Assembly: GCA_039707465.1 (NCBI GenBank)
Contig: CM077648.1
Location: forward strand, 19,069,619 to 19,133,618
Length of the DNA: 64,000 bases
DNA from: Rhabdophis nuchalis
Taxonomy: Eukaryota; Chordata; Lepidosauria; Squamata; Natricidae
Direction: 5' to 3'
Both the position numbers and the translations under genes were made by a program. The notes beneath the pieces were generated by a model that searched no databases, was not told the origin of the DNA, and worked only from the letters and a program-made list of their open reading frames with translations. Below are positions 43,447 to 54,339 of the stretch, one piece after another (position 1 is the stretch's first letter; every line of letters starts with the position of its first letter).

Positions 43447-44174
43447 ATAGCTATATATATATAGCATGCTTATTGACAGGAGCTCCCTCTTCAGAGCTTA
43501 GACATAAAAGTACAGTAGACTTCTGAGCACCATGCATGGTCAGAAATCCAGGAGGAAGCTTCCCCAAACATTTCTTTTCTCTATTCAGGTGGAGCTCCCA
43601 CGTCCTTGACTGAAAGTAAGTTTTCACTGGGTTTGCACAGTTCCAACCACCTCTTCCTTTCGAGAGAACGGGGACGGTATTTCTAAAATTCATCACCCTC
43701 AAAATGTCAAATATAAAGGATGGCTTAATTTTCACAGCCCTGAATTGTTTATTTTTAAATTTCTTTTCTGGCCTACTTATAGAGGGATATCTCTGGATTT
43801 CCTTTAAATCATTCTCTTTAGGCAGGCTTGCAATTCATCAGAGTAAATGTGAGTCTGCGCTTCTAAATCAGAGTACTGACAGAAGAAGAACGTGACTGTA
43901 TCCAAAAGCCAAGGGATCAATTTATGAGATAACTGTTTAGAAGAAACTTAATACAAATGTTCTCCTTGTGATTTACAGCCTTAAGAAATGGGTGGGGAGA
44001 GAGGGGAGGGGAAAACCATTTAGCTACTGCAAATATTGGCAATTTAAAATGTGGGGAAAATCTACATGAAGTAGTATCTTGGAACAGCCTATCATAATTT
44101 ATTTGGCTTGCAACCAAGTGTCTATGGAGGTTCTCAGTGTTCCAGGTCAAGGTATTTTATGTATGTGGGAGTGT
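43447..44174. other. GRID2 intron, nothing recognised
   Basis: No repeat or coding signal that I can name. Confidence 0.4.
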
Positions 44175-44180
44175 GTACAC

Positions 44181-44226
<46 letters not shown>
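44175..44226. repeat. (AC)n microsatellite
   Basis: About 20 CA units preceded by CATACATACAC. Confidence 0.95.
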
Positions 44227-44227
<1 letters not shown>

Positions 44228-45015
44228 ATATATATATAATAAGGTTGTAAGCAGTAAGTAAGTTGGGTGTAAATAAATAAATAAATAAGTAGAATGTTGC
44301 AACAATTCTACATATAGCATTGCATATATAAATATTTTTTGGAAAAAAATAACATTTTATAGTTACAACAGGAGTGAATCTTAATTTCAAAATGTTTTAT
44401 TCGTATAATGAATAAATAGGGCTAAAAATGTGTTTCATTCAGCAAGAGAGCTTCCAGTTTTCATCTAGCCCCCTTTTTCCCCCAAAATACACATATCAGC
44501 CAAGTCTGAATTACCTTCCAAATAAAGCACGCAAAATTAGCAGTCAAAGAATTGGCACATTAATTCTGATCAATATGTGAAATTTACCTGTAGCCTTTAA
44601 AACCCACAAATTCCCACAAAAAAATTTTCCTTAGCTTTTCATAATCTTCTTATCAACAACACAATTTTGACCCTAAAGCTTCTGCGACATTTCCTCTTGT
44701 ATTATTTCCTTTTATCTTCATCTCCATTTTCCTCTTTTTCTTTCTTGTATTGCTTTCCTTGCTCGAAACCGAACAAAACTTTAAAGTTCTACACTTCCCT
44801 CAGAAGTCGCAGTTAGAGCAATAAAGGAATGCAAAATAATGGCACTCAAAAACTGATGAAAGACTTTGAGTCGCCCTGCTAGTGAGGATTTGGATGTTCA
44901 GAGTATACAATTACTAAAATATAGAAAATAAATAAGTTGTGATTTGCTACTAACACTGATAGTTTTGTGGGAGAAGGCCTTTCATAGTGATCATCAAAAT
45001 AGTTGATATCTGGGC
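44227..45015. other. GRID2 intron, nothing recognised
   Basis: A short (AAAT)n near 44270. No coding or repeat signal otherwise. Confidence 0.4.
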
Positions 45016-45213
45016 ATTACAGGTACTCCTCGATTTACGACCCCAATTGAGCCCAAAGTTTCTGTTGCTAAATGAAACATTTGTTAAGTGCCCCATTTTG
45101 CAACCTTTTGAGCCATAGTTGTTAAGTGAATCACTGCAGTTGTTAAGTTAGTAACATGGTGGTTAAGAGAATCTGACTTCCCAGTGGACTTTATTTGTCA
45201 GAAGGTCATCAAA

Positions 45214-45825
45214 GGTAATAATAATAGTAATAACAATAACAACAACAACAATAATAATAATCTTTATTGTCATTGTAATAAAATAAAAAAATTACAATGA
45301 AATTGGTTTGAGCGTTGTGCTAACATTTGCATCAGGTGGAATACAGACAGCAGTGACAACTATAACAGAAATCTCTCCAGGCAGATAAAATGGCCGACAA
45401 ATGACAGTTGAGAATTCCAAGTCTGCAGAACAGTGTGTACAAGCAACTCCACCATTCGTACACCAGTTATTATGTGTGTAAACACCCAGTCCTCCACCCT
45501 TGCTCTTACCAGAGTTGTTGCTTCTGTGAAAGTGGTGTGTGGTGCGGCTAGCCAGCTCCACAGACGCATCCGGTACAAGTGGATGAAGCCAGGTCTCCGT
45601 GATGATCACCACACAGCAGTCACGAATGAGCTCATTCGCTGCCATCCATAGCTCTAGTTCATCAGTTTTGTGGACAAAGGATCTAGAGTTGGCTAGGAAA
45701 TGCTTGGCAATGCTGGTCTGCGAGGCCGCCTCCGCAATCGAACTAGTGACACCAGGAGCTCAAAGCCGCAGCACCTAAGCGTGCCACCATCTTGAATCAT
45801 GACTTTGGGATACATAAATACATAA
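45214..45825 (-). mobile_element. Internally deleted LINE: endonuclease joined to the 3' tail
   Basis: Minus strand frame 45645-45292 encodes an exonuclease-endonuclease-phosphatase fold segment: VVIITETWLHP, GKSKGGGLGVYTHNNWC, TVICRPFYLPGE, TAVCIPPDANV, about 117 residues. The coding text then runs straight into a tail with TTTCATTGTAATTTT, GACAATAAAGATT and (ATT/GTT)n, with no reverse transcriptase. Another tail of the same type is at 58086-58140. Confidence 0.75.
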
Positions 45826-45965
45826 ATACATGCCAATTGCCAAGTGTCTGAATTTTGGTCATGTGATGCTGCTGCAGGGGTTTTAAGAGTGAAAAATGGT
45901 CATAAGTCGCTTGTTTTCAATGCTGTTGTAACCTCGAACAGCCACTAAATGAATAGTTGTAGGTA

Positions 45966-46236
45966 GTGGTGGGATTCAAAATTTTTTACTACCGGTTCGG
46001 TGGGCGTGGCTTGGTGGTCATGGCATGGCTTGGTGTGGCAGGGGAAGGATACTATCACATCTCCATTCCCTCCCCACTCCAGGGGAAGGTTACTGCAAAA
46101 TCCCCATTTCCTCTCCATCAGCTGGGACTCGGGAGGCAGAGAAGAGATGGGGATGGGGCCAGTCAGAGGCGGTATTTATCAAAATTTTCACTACCAATTC
46201 TCCAGAACTGGTCAGAACCTGCTGAATACCACCTCT
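45966..46236. mobile_element. hAT-type MITE (271 bp)
   Basis: Ends TAGTGGTGGGATTCAAAA / GCTGAATACCACCTCTG; flanks GTTGTAGG / ATTGTAAG. Same family as 17442-18269, with TTTTTTACTACCGGTTCGG. Confidence 0.8.
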
Positions 46237-46260
46237 GATTGTAAGGCGAGGATTGCCTGT

Positions 46261-47029
46261 ATATATATATTAGGGTAAGAATAATAAAAGTTTACTCTGC
46301 CAAGATTCTGTCTATTTGATGTAAGTAAATAAAGAATGGAACTTTGCCTGGATTGTTCTATGTCGTACTTGGGGCTGATAATAATAGTATGATTAAAAAA
46401 ACTATGTGTCAAAACTAAATTTTAGGAACCTATTTGCTAATATCCCTGTAAACCTCCAAGAGTCACTGGGAGCAAGTTAGGCAGTCATATACATTTTCTT
46501 AAATAAAAATAAAGTAAAACATAAAAGTAAAATTGGATTATAGGTACTTTAGTGAAATAAACAGCTGACAAAGCTAAAGTCACTTATTTTTCAGAAAGTA
46601 TTATGGATTGCATGCTTTGTAATGTGGGATGATGAAAGATAGATGGAGCAACTAAGATTGGCTGTTGATATCGCTAATGTTTGAGTTATATTAAAAAATG
46701 ATTCTATGTATGACTGCAAAGATAGCAATAATTCTTATGAACCACTAAAGCTCAAATATTCTTAGATAATAGGAACAATAGTTTAATATTCATAATTTAT
46801 TCTGCCTGAGAATTAATTGTTGAGTCTAATTTTGTTATCAGTATATACTAAAAACTACATACGGAGTGGGAAATTAAAAATGGATATAACACCATGGATA
46901 CCATAGGATGCCATGCCCCAACAGCAGCGCCACATGGCACAAACTATGCCAATTTATTTTATTTAACATAACAGCTGTCAGAATCTGGAAGTAATTACCA
47001 GCCTGATCACTGTACTGCTCTATGAAAAT
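46261..47029. other. GRID2 intron, nothing recognised
   Basis: AT-rich. A SINE tail (GCACTGTGAAGCGGAATATA) is at 47030-47092. Confidence 0.45.
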
Positions 47030-47112
47030 ATTTAAGGGCTATAAAGCACTGTGAAGCGGAATATAAGTCTAAGCACTTCTGGTATTGCTATTTCCTAATT
47101 CTGGTTCAACTT

Positions 47113-47387
47113 CAGGGGTGGGTTACTCTTGGCATTACTGCCAGTTCGGTGCACGCAAAAATGTTGCTCTGCGCATGTGTGCATTTGTAGAAAAACCTAG
47201 GTCTGCGCATGCGCAAATTTTTTTTTTAAAAAAAGAAAAATAAATTTATGCAATTGTAATTGTTCTGCGCATGCGCAGAACCGAAAATCAAGATGGCGGC
47301 CCTATAGGTGAACAGGTTTGGGGGCATGGCAGGCCAGGGTTGCTGGAACCGGCAGAACCAGTCCGAACCGGTAGGAACCCACCTCTG
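47113..47387. mobile_element. hAT-type element next to the GRID2 acceptor (275 bp)
   Basis: Ends CAGGGGTGGGTTACTC / GTAGGAACCCACCTCTG; perfect duplication TTCAACTT (47105-47112, 47388-47395). Carries three TGCGCATG motifs. Confidence 0.92.
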
Positions 47388-47438
47388 TTCAACTTCTTTC
47401 CCCTCTCCACCATGAAAGACTTTCTGTTTTTGGTTTGA

Positions 47439-47921
<483 letters not shown>

Positions 47922-48529
47922 AGCTGCAGACGTTGCTTTGTCACTGTTTCTTCTTAGGACTCCCTTTACAAGGAGCGGCTGTGATATTGTGGAACTAACT
48001 TGGATGTAACTTTTTTTAAAAAACAAGAAACCTGGAGTATTAGTAACAACTCATTATCCTTCCTCTTGCCCTCCTCTTTTTCATTTTTTCTCTCTCTCTT
48101 CCACTACGTAAGGCTGTGATTTTTCAGCCCAGTTTCTTTAAGGTGGCTAAACTAAAGTGGTTCTGGAGTAAGTCTTTTCTAGAACATGTTATAACTTTAA
48201 ATTTGTAACCATCAAGCTGATGGGACTACTCTGAAGTAAATGCAACCTGAGCTACTGTAGGACAACTGCCTTCCATCCTTCTAAAACTCTGTTGGTAGTT
48301 TCAGCTAGGCAGGTCTTCAATTATGATTCCAATAGGCTGTTTCTGAGCGCACCAGGATGTAAGTGTAACAACTGTTTGCCATTCTGTAAAGCAGCGATGT
48401 ATTATTATTTTTTTAGGCAATGTGTAGCAGCTTTAAGATCCTGGGGTGAGGGTGGGGGGAATAATAAGTGTTTAAATGTTCATGCAGGTGCAGTAATGGT
48501 ATCCCCTTATCTTCACTATTGGTTTGATA

Positions 48530-48680
48530 GTGGGAGCACACATTCCCCTGTGCTAGCTTCGGTCACACGTGGCATTTCTGGGCATGCGTAGAAGGTCCTT
48601 GATGACGTCTGAGTGGGTGGACAGAGCCCCACGCCTCTGCCCCCTGAACCACTGAGAATCGGCGGAATACCACCTCTGTA
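48530..48680. mobile_element. hAT-like fragment
   Basis: Right end CGGCGGAATACCACCTCTG with GGGCATGCGTAGAAGG interior; left end not seen. Confidence 0.5.
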
Positions 48681-48889
48681 CAGGGGCTATGCTTGTATTC
48701 CCACATGTTGCAAAGCACCGTTTTGGAAATGACCCCGAAGGTCTACACGGCATTACGTCATAACACTTGAAATATAGGAACTAAGTATGAAGTCTGTAAC
48801 AAACAAACAAAAATTATAATGTCATTTCACTAAAATACCTTTGAATTGGTTTTATTTTATTTATATATGTGTGTGTGTGCGTGTTAGGT

Positions 48890-49040
48890 TTTGAGCTGAT
48901 AAATAAACAAGGGAGACTAGGATAGATCTATTTCGAGCTATTTAGCTCTCGTCAGCTAGCCATACCCTTTCTGGGATTCGAACCAGGGAAGTATTACATG
49001 TGAGGCAGTTGTAATTGCCTCTAGATCACTGGTTCTATCC
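48890..49040 (-). repeat. tRNA-like plus hammerhead repeat
   Basis: Minus strand: AGTGATCTAGAGGC (A-box position), B-box GGTTCGAATCC, flank CCCAGAAAGGGTATGGCTAG, hammerhead, then TCTCCCTTGTTTATTTATCA. Lies head to head with the next copy. Confidence 0.8.
48915..48961 (-). ncRNA. Complete type I hammerhead ribozyme motif
   Basis: Minus strand: stem I GGCTAG / CTAGTC (6 pairs, one G-U); box CTGACGA; stem II GAGCT-AAAT-AGCTC (5 pairs); GAAA; stem III ATA-GATC-TAT; C17 before the cleavage site (AUC triplet). All core positions fit the hammerhead consensus. Relative to sister copies the base of stem II is G-C rather than G-U, so pairing is kept. Confidence 0.8.
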
Positions 49041-49094
49041 TGATCAGCTGAGATAGGGGAAATAAGTAATATGCTTGTGTCACAACACAAGCAT

Positions 49095-49200
49095 GTACTT
49101 ACTGGGTTCGAATCCCAGTAAGGGTATGGCTAGCTGATGAGAGCTAAATAGCTTGAAATAGATCTATACTAGTCTCCCTTGTTTATTTATTTTACACACA
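49095..49200 (+). repeat. 3' half of tRNA-like region plus hammerhead
   Basis: B-box GGGTTCGAATCCCAG at 49104-49118, AGGGTATGGCTAG, hammerhead, TCTCCCTTGTTTATTTATTT. The tRNA 5' half is missing. Confidence 0.8.
49128..49174 (+). ncRNA. Complete type I hammerhead ribozyme motif
   Basis: Stem I GGCTAG (49128-49133) with CTAGTC (49169-49174); CTGATGA 49134-49140; stem II GAGCT-AAAT-AGCTT; GAAA 49155-49158; stem III ATA-GATC-TAT; A17 at 49168 (AUA triplet, allowed by the NUH rule). Every conserved core base is present. Confidence 0.82.
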
Positions 49201-49224
49201 TGTAAAAACAAAGAGACACAATGA

Positions 49225-49330
49225 AACTAATAGCTTTCTGTCTAGATGGTCTCTGGTGATGAGCCGAAAGACAGAAAGGGAAAGCAGTATGCTTCCTCCC
49301 TTAATTGGGGCTTACCAGGGTGTTGTCACA
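49225..49330 (+). repeat. GTGATGAGCCGAAAG module, single copy
   Basis: Same module as the arms of the 16248-16507 palindrome. CTTTCTGTCT can pair with AGACAGAAAG around TGGTGATGAGCCGAA. Also present at 54048-54150 directly before a tRNA-hammerhead unit. Confidence 0.7.
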
Positions 49331-49357
49331 CAGGTATATATATATGCTGGTCTTCTT

Positions 49358-49538
49358 GTATTCGGGTGTTTTCCCATGTAGGAATGAGATTGTCTTTGCA
49401 ACGTTTTGGCAAGATCTCACTTGCCATCTTCAGGCTTCGGTCCAAAGCCTGAAGATGGCAAGTGAGATCTTGCCGAAACGTTGCAAAGACAATCTCATTC
49501 TTACACGGGGAAAACACCCGAATATAACCTACACCTGT
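49358..49538. mobile_element. Penelope-like terminal sequence as a long palindrome
   Basis: Left arm about 49358-49436 and right arm about 49446-49538 are near-perfect reverse complements (about 78 bp) around a short loop CGGTCC. Flanked by TTTTCACAGGTGTAGG-like sequence (reverse sense) and a (CA)n run at 49558-49580. Confidence 0.85.
49449..49482 (+). ncRNA. Hammerhead ribozyme motif, Penelope type 3
   Basis: CTGAAGA, stem II GGCAAG / CTTGCC with 6-nt loop, GAAAC, GTT: two-pair loopless stem III (A-U, C-G) and U17. Stem I only GC/GC. The opposite arm of the palindrome has AAAA in place of GAAA and so has lost the core. Confidence 0.6.
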
Positions 49539-50313
49539 GAAAATCTACGAAAACAAATACACACACACACACACACACACAATTGCAATAATGTCTGTTC
49601 TCGGACATCCATTTCATGCTTCTCTGCTACAGAGTGTGTCCTGTTTAACTGTGGACCAAAGGTCAACCTTGCAGTTTTTGTAGGGAAAAGGAAAACGAGA
49701 GAAATGGGAAAGGGAAGGGAAAGACCATTTAACATGAGAATGCAATTTTGTAGAATTTTCACGAAGCCATCGCTATGCCAGTAAAGACTACAGTTAAATC
49801 TCCTTTTTGCACTGCAACAGTGCATATGATCTTTCTAGAATTGTACAGAGTTTCAAAGGTTTTTTTTGTTTTGTTTTGTTGTTTTGTTTTCCTATGTACA
49901 GAGAACTGTATCATAACGGCAGAATCTTCTGTTAAATAAATTAGTCTCTCATACATACATATATATGCCTATCTATATATATATATATATATACATGCTT
50001 TGGTATATGTGAGTGGGCGTGTGTGGGAGGGTATATATGTATATACATGTGCACACACACGCACACACACATATATATATCTATAAAATGGCAGCCAGTG
50101 CTATTGCAATTTGTCTAATAAAGCTTTAGTAAGAACAAATGGATTCTGGAAAGGTGTACAGGGCAAAAGGGTCTCTTTTTTTTCAAAGATGGGGTGCTTT
50201 AACACTATTCTGATTTACATTGTTTGATCGAACGTATTTTATACCGTTGCTTTTTAATTAGATCATGTAGGGCCATTTAACATTTGTAACAAGATGTGCA
50301 AGTCACTCCTTTG

Positions 50314-50689
50314 CCATATTTTTCGTAGTGTAAGACGCACATTCCCTCCCCCTGAAAGACACTGAAAATTTGGGTGCATCTTATACTCCGAATGTAGCTT
50401 TTCCGAAGCTATTTTTCAGCTCTAATGAGACGCTAAGGAGTGAAGTGATCTTCCGGGTTCCCCCTGCTTTTCTCATTTGCTTCTCTCTCCGATGATCAGC
50501 TGTGCTTTAGAAATTTTTTTCCATCCCCAACTAGGGGATCAAAAGCATGCAGGTGCTCAAAACCAGCAAACGTATGTGCTGAAGCTGACCAGACTAAGGA
50601 CGCTATCCAGATGAATACCTGGTAGGCAGAATTTTTTTTCCTATTTCTCCCCAAAAACTAAGGTGTGTCTTATACTCCAAAAAATACGG
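50314..50689. mobile_element. MITE of the TATAAGACGCACC family in the 3' UTR
   Basis: Ends CCATATTTTTCGTAGTGTAA / TTATACTCCAAAAAATACGG; TA follows the right end. Same family as 36527-36976. Confidence 0.72.
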
Positions 50690-50691
50690 TA

Positions 50692-51792
50692 GATTTTTTT
50701 TTTTTTTTTTGCAATCGCTATTGAACAGTGTTTAAGCTTATGGTTAATCATGCATTTACATTAAATTGCAAAATTGGAAAGCATTCATCGGGTTAAAAAT
50801 ACAAATACATATCTACAGGGATGTCTGATTTTCAGCTCTCTGGAGCATGAGAAAAACAGATAGTGAATGTTGAATAAGCCCTATTTTTAATCAATGCTGT
50901 CAATATTTGGAAAATATTTTATGGAAAGAAGGCTGTTGAGAATGACTGGTGTGGCCTTAAATTGCAGTCCTATAGACCTCCAAGAAAAAGGGAATGGGGA
51001 AGGCGAAATAAGCTTTTGTTTGAATCTTTATTACATATTCAATTATAGATGTATTTTTGATGTGAGTTCCAATTGTATAGAATGAGACGCTGATGACAAC
51101 ATCAGCAGCAACAGCAACAACAACAACAAAAACAGCACCTGGTAAACATTTTTGAAGTTAACACTCTACTTGTTCAGAACTGTAAAAATGAGCTTCAGTT
51201 GTAATCTTTATAAACTAAACTGCGGTTAAGTAGAAAGCAAGCCAACTTATTACGTGTTTTTTCTTTGTTTTAATTTGATATGATATTTACGTTAATCTAA
51301 CTCAGTTATGTGGATAGGACTTGATTATAAGAACCAGCTTAGGTGATCTGCTGTAGGAGAAATTCAAAGTATATTCTTCAAATCTATTCTATTTTGATGC
51401 CTAATTCTGTTCTGGAAGAACACCTTGTAATTGTCATTGTTTTTTGTATGAAATCTGCATAATATTGTCTACTGTGTAAGGCAGAACAATTTTCTTATCA
51501 TGAGAAAGGCCATTCTGTTTCCAGGGTACAAGTGTTTAAAAGCATGCACAACTTGTTTCCCCTTGTAACATTCATGAAACATCTACACAACTGATTTATA
51601 AAAGAAAAGTAAAAAGAACAAAAAAAACGGGGGGAAATTCTTTACAAGCTATAGGGGTATATCAGATGTTGCGGCGGTTTTAGTGATAATCCAATTATTT
51701 TATGTGTTGTCTATTATACACAAACACATTTTGGAGGCCTCGGTTGCAAGTGGCAGAGCTTTCTGTGTATAATTTGTCTAAATAATTTGTCT
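50692..51792. other. Distal 3' UTR candidate, no repeat recognised
   Basis: T-run at 50695-50711, (CAA)n at 51110-51130; otherwise unique AT-rich sequence. Confidence 0.4.
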
Positions 51793-51798
51793 AATAAA
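51793..51798 (+). promoter_or_regulatory. Candidate GRID2 poly(A) signal
   Basis: AATAAA after TTTGTCT, followed within 20 bp by a T-rich stretch (GGTTTTTTAA) and later TG-rich text. Earlier candidates at 49935 and 50117. Confidence 0.4.
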
Positions 51799-51906
51799 AT
51801 GGTTTTTTAAACTTGCCTCTCTGCCTATTTCAACGATCATGTGAGTAGACAAACAAGTAAGTATGAATCCAAAGCATTCATTCCCTTGGGGTCATAATTG
51901 CATTTA

Positions 51907-52595
51907 AACTGAGTTGGAAGGGACCTTGTAGATCATCTAGTCCAAATCTCCACTCAAGCAGGAGACCCTACACCATTTCTGACAAATGGCAGTCCAATCT
52001 CTTCTTGAAAGTCTCAAGTGATGAAGCCCCCACAGGTTCCAAAGACAACTTCTGTTCCATTGGTTGATTGTTCTCACTGTCAGGAAATTCCTCCTTATTT
52101 CTAAGTTGAATCTCTCCTTGGTCAGTTTCCATCCATTATTCCTTGTCTGGCCTTCAGGTGCTTTGGAAAATAGCTTTACACCCTCCTCTCTATGGCAGCC
52201 CCTCAAATATTGGAAGACTACTATCATGTCTCCCCTGGTCCTTCTCTTCACTAGGCTAGCCATGCCCAGTTCCTGTAACCGTTCTTCATATGTCTTTATC
52301 TCCAGTCCCCTAATCTTGGTTGCTCTTCTCTGCACTCTTTCTAGAATCTCTACATTTTTTTATAGTGTGGTGACCAAAACTGGGTTCAGTATTCTAGGTG
52401 TAGTCTTACTAGGGCTTTATAGAGTGGTATTAGTACCTCACTTATCCCTGATTGCAACCCTCTGTTAATGAAATTTAGGTTTGTGTTGGCTTTTTTGACT
52501 GCCACTGCACACTGCTGGCTCATATTTAGCTGCTTGTCCACTAAGACTCCAACATCCCTCTCACAGTCACTGCTATTAAGCGTTATAACTGCAGA
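51907..52595 (-). mobile_element. CR1 LINE 3' part
   Basis: Minus strand frame: KANTNLNFI..., then YKALVRLHLEY-like text, RATKIRGLEIKTYEERLQEL, KRRTRGDMIVVFQYLRG, RFNLEIRRNFLTVRTINQW, and the 3' UTR GATCATCTAGTCCAAATC in reverse sense. Confidence 0.88.
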
Positions 52596-52699
52596 ATCAT
52601 TGCTCGATTTCTAATTTCTAAGAAAGGCCTCAAAAGGAATCTTTAGCTTAATATTTATGCCATATTTTTAAAAGTCAACGTCCTCTCAACTGGTTAGAT

Positions 52700-53219
52700 C
52701 AGGGATCCCCAACCCACTGGCCCTAGCCTCATACCAGGCTGCGGCCTGTTTGGAACCAGGTTGCACAAGCGGGGGGGGGGGCAAGCACACGAGCGTGCTC
52801 AGCTTGTTGAATAGTGGGCACACACGAGTGGTGGGTTCCTACCAGTTCGGGCCGGTTTAGCAAAACCAGCAGTGGTTTGGCAGCGTGGGTCCCTGGAAGC
52901 AGAAGTGACCCAGGCTGGCCATGCCCCCAAACCAGTTCTTCTGGTGGCGCCCTGCCATCTTGCTTTTGACTTCTGTGCATGCAGTGAACAGTTTTTATTG
53001 TACTGCGCATGCACACACATGCGCCACATGCCCCCAAGTGAATTGGCAGTAACGGCTGCCAGGACCCACCTCTGGCGCACATGCTCATGCATGAAGCACC
53101 ATATGTTCAAGCAACGGTTGCACACATTCCCACCACTCATGCAAATGGAGCTGCACACATGGAAACATGGAAACTCTGCTGCCGCCAGGCCACAAAGCTA
53201 GAATCTTTGGAGATCGCTG
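52700..53219. mobile_element. hAT-type element (GGGATCCCCAACCC family), with nested hAT
   Basis: Ends CAGGGATCCCCAACCC / GAATCTTTGGAGATCGCTG; perfect duplication GGTTAGAT (52692-52699, 53220-53227). GCAAGC/GCACAC-rich interior. Confidence 0.88.
52826..53074. mobile_element. hAT-type MITE nested in another hAT (249 bp)
   Basis: Ends GAGTGGTGGGTTCCTACC / CAGGACCCACCTCTG; flanks GCACACAC / GCGCACAT. Confidence 0.75.
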
Positions 53220-53227
53220 GGTTAGAT

Positions 53228-53734
53228 CTTAGAGCAACATATATGGTAAAACAGCTCTGAAAATTACTGATTTGAAACCTCTGGCACTCACTGAATTCAC
53301 TGGAATAGAGAAATAAATCAAAGGAGGAAATTTACACTGAAATATCCCAGAAGTAGGTGGGCTTTACCAGGCAACTCCCCCAAATAAAATGTCCATCAAG
53401 TGTCGTACAGTAATGCTTCACTGTATTTAACATATTTAATGGACTTCTTCACAGATGTCAATTGTCCTGTACTTAGTAGTTGATGAAAGAAATTCATATA
53501 TTTTTTTAATTACCAGATGGGTTGCGCTTCCAAGCTTAATCAAATGCATTTTTACATGTGACAAACATGCCATTTTTGCCATTTTTTATCCCACTCGGAG
53601 ATACTTCTTTATTAATAGTTACCCCTAAAGCACAATACTTAATTAATCTGCTAATTCCCATTGAGTCATGTTCAGTTTGTGTCGACTGCTTGAACAAACG
53701 TCTGCCATTCTGATCTTAAGGAATAACTTAACAG
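53228..53734. other. Intergenic, nothing recognised
   Basis: No repeat or coding signal that I can name. Confidence 0.4.
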
Positions 53735-53865
53735 TTGTTCCAAGGTTTTTAAGAAGAGACTGGACAGTCACTTGTCTGAAGTGGTATAAGATGTCATGCA
53801 TGAGCAGGGGGCTGGACTAGAAGACCTCTAAGATCCTTTCCATCTCTGTTCTGATTTTGAGGTCA
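53735..53865 (+). mobile_element. CR1 LINE 3' UTR fragment
   Basis: TTTTTAAGAAGAGACTGGAC, GAGCAGGGGGCTGGACTAGA, CCTCTAAGATCC. Confidence 0.85.
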
Positions 53866-54047
53866 TTCCCGTAACAGGCTTAATCTACAGGAATTTGTTC
53901 ATGGATAACTCCATAATTTTAGTGGTAGGACTGAACTATTTTCACCAAAAGGCTCATAGGAGAATCTGTTCAAGACTATAAGGACTGAAGACAATAATAA
54001 TATAAAATATATTTTGTGTGTGTGTGTGTGTGTGTGTATGTAACAAA

Positions 54048-54335
54048 TAGCTTTCTGTCTGCATGGTCTCTTGTGATGAGCCGAAAGACAGAAAAGGAAA
54101 GCAGCTTTGCTTTCTCCCTTATTTGGGGCTTACCAGGGTGTTGTGACACAGTACATATACTTGTTCCCATGGCTCAACCGATCAGGAGGAGAGCCTGTGG
54201 CTTAGTGGCAATTACAACTGCCTTACATGTAAAATGACCCAGGTTCAAATCCCAGTAAGGATATGGCTAGCTGATTAGAGCTAAATAGCTTGAAATAGAT
54301 CTATACTAGTCTCCCTTGTTTATTTATTTATCACC
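54048..54335 (+). repeat. Longest unit: GTGATGAGCC module, tRNA-like region, hammerhead, TTTA tail
   Basis: Module 54048-54150; A-box TGGCTTAGTGGC (54198-54209); B-box GGTTCAAATCC (54242-54252); a CTTACAT loop where an anticodon loop would lie; hammerhead 54265-54311; CCCTTGTTTATTTATTTATC end. Preceded by a (GT)n run at 54015-54037. Shows the probable order of the family. Confidence 0.78.
54265..54311 (+). ncRNA. Hammerhead motif (tRNA-linked type) with a core mutation
   Basis: Identical to 49128-49174 in stems and GAAA, but box I reads CTGATTA: the conserved G8 is T, which should abolish cleavage. Confidence 0.75.
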
Positions 54336-54339
54336 ACAA

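Larger units (their letters stand above)
45018..46258. mobile_element. Tc1/mariner-type MITE (CAGGTAGTCCTCGA family), composite
   Basis: Left end ACAGGTACTCCTCGATTTAC at 45019, right end GGCGAGGATTGCCTGTA at 46244-46260. Interior motifs GTTGTTAAGTGAATCACTG and GTCATGTGATGCTGCTGCA. Interrupted by a LINE piece and a hAT. Confidence 0.7.
47922..51820 (+). other. GRID2 3' UTR (inferred)
   Basis: Follows the stop without an obvious intron. AATAAA occurs at 49935, 50117 and 51793; a CR1 begins at 51907, so the last is the outer limit I propose. It contains repeats: hAT piece 48530-48680, tRNA-hammerhead units 48880-49200, a Penelope palindrome and a MITE. Length is not proven. Confidence 0.5.

Noticed and set aside
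49250..49290. Second hammerhead in the GTGATGAGCCGAAAG module
   Set aside because: It resembles an engineered hammerhead core, but the box reads GTGATGA (C3 lost) and no stem brings GAAA into place in any of the copies.
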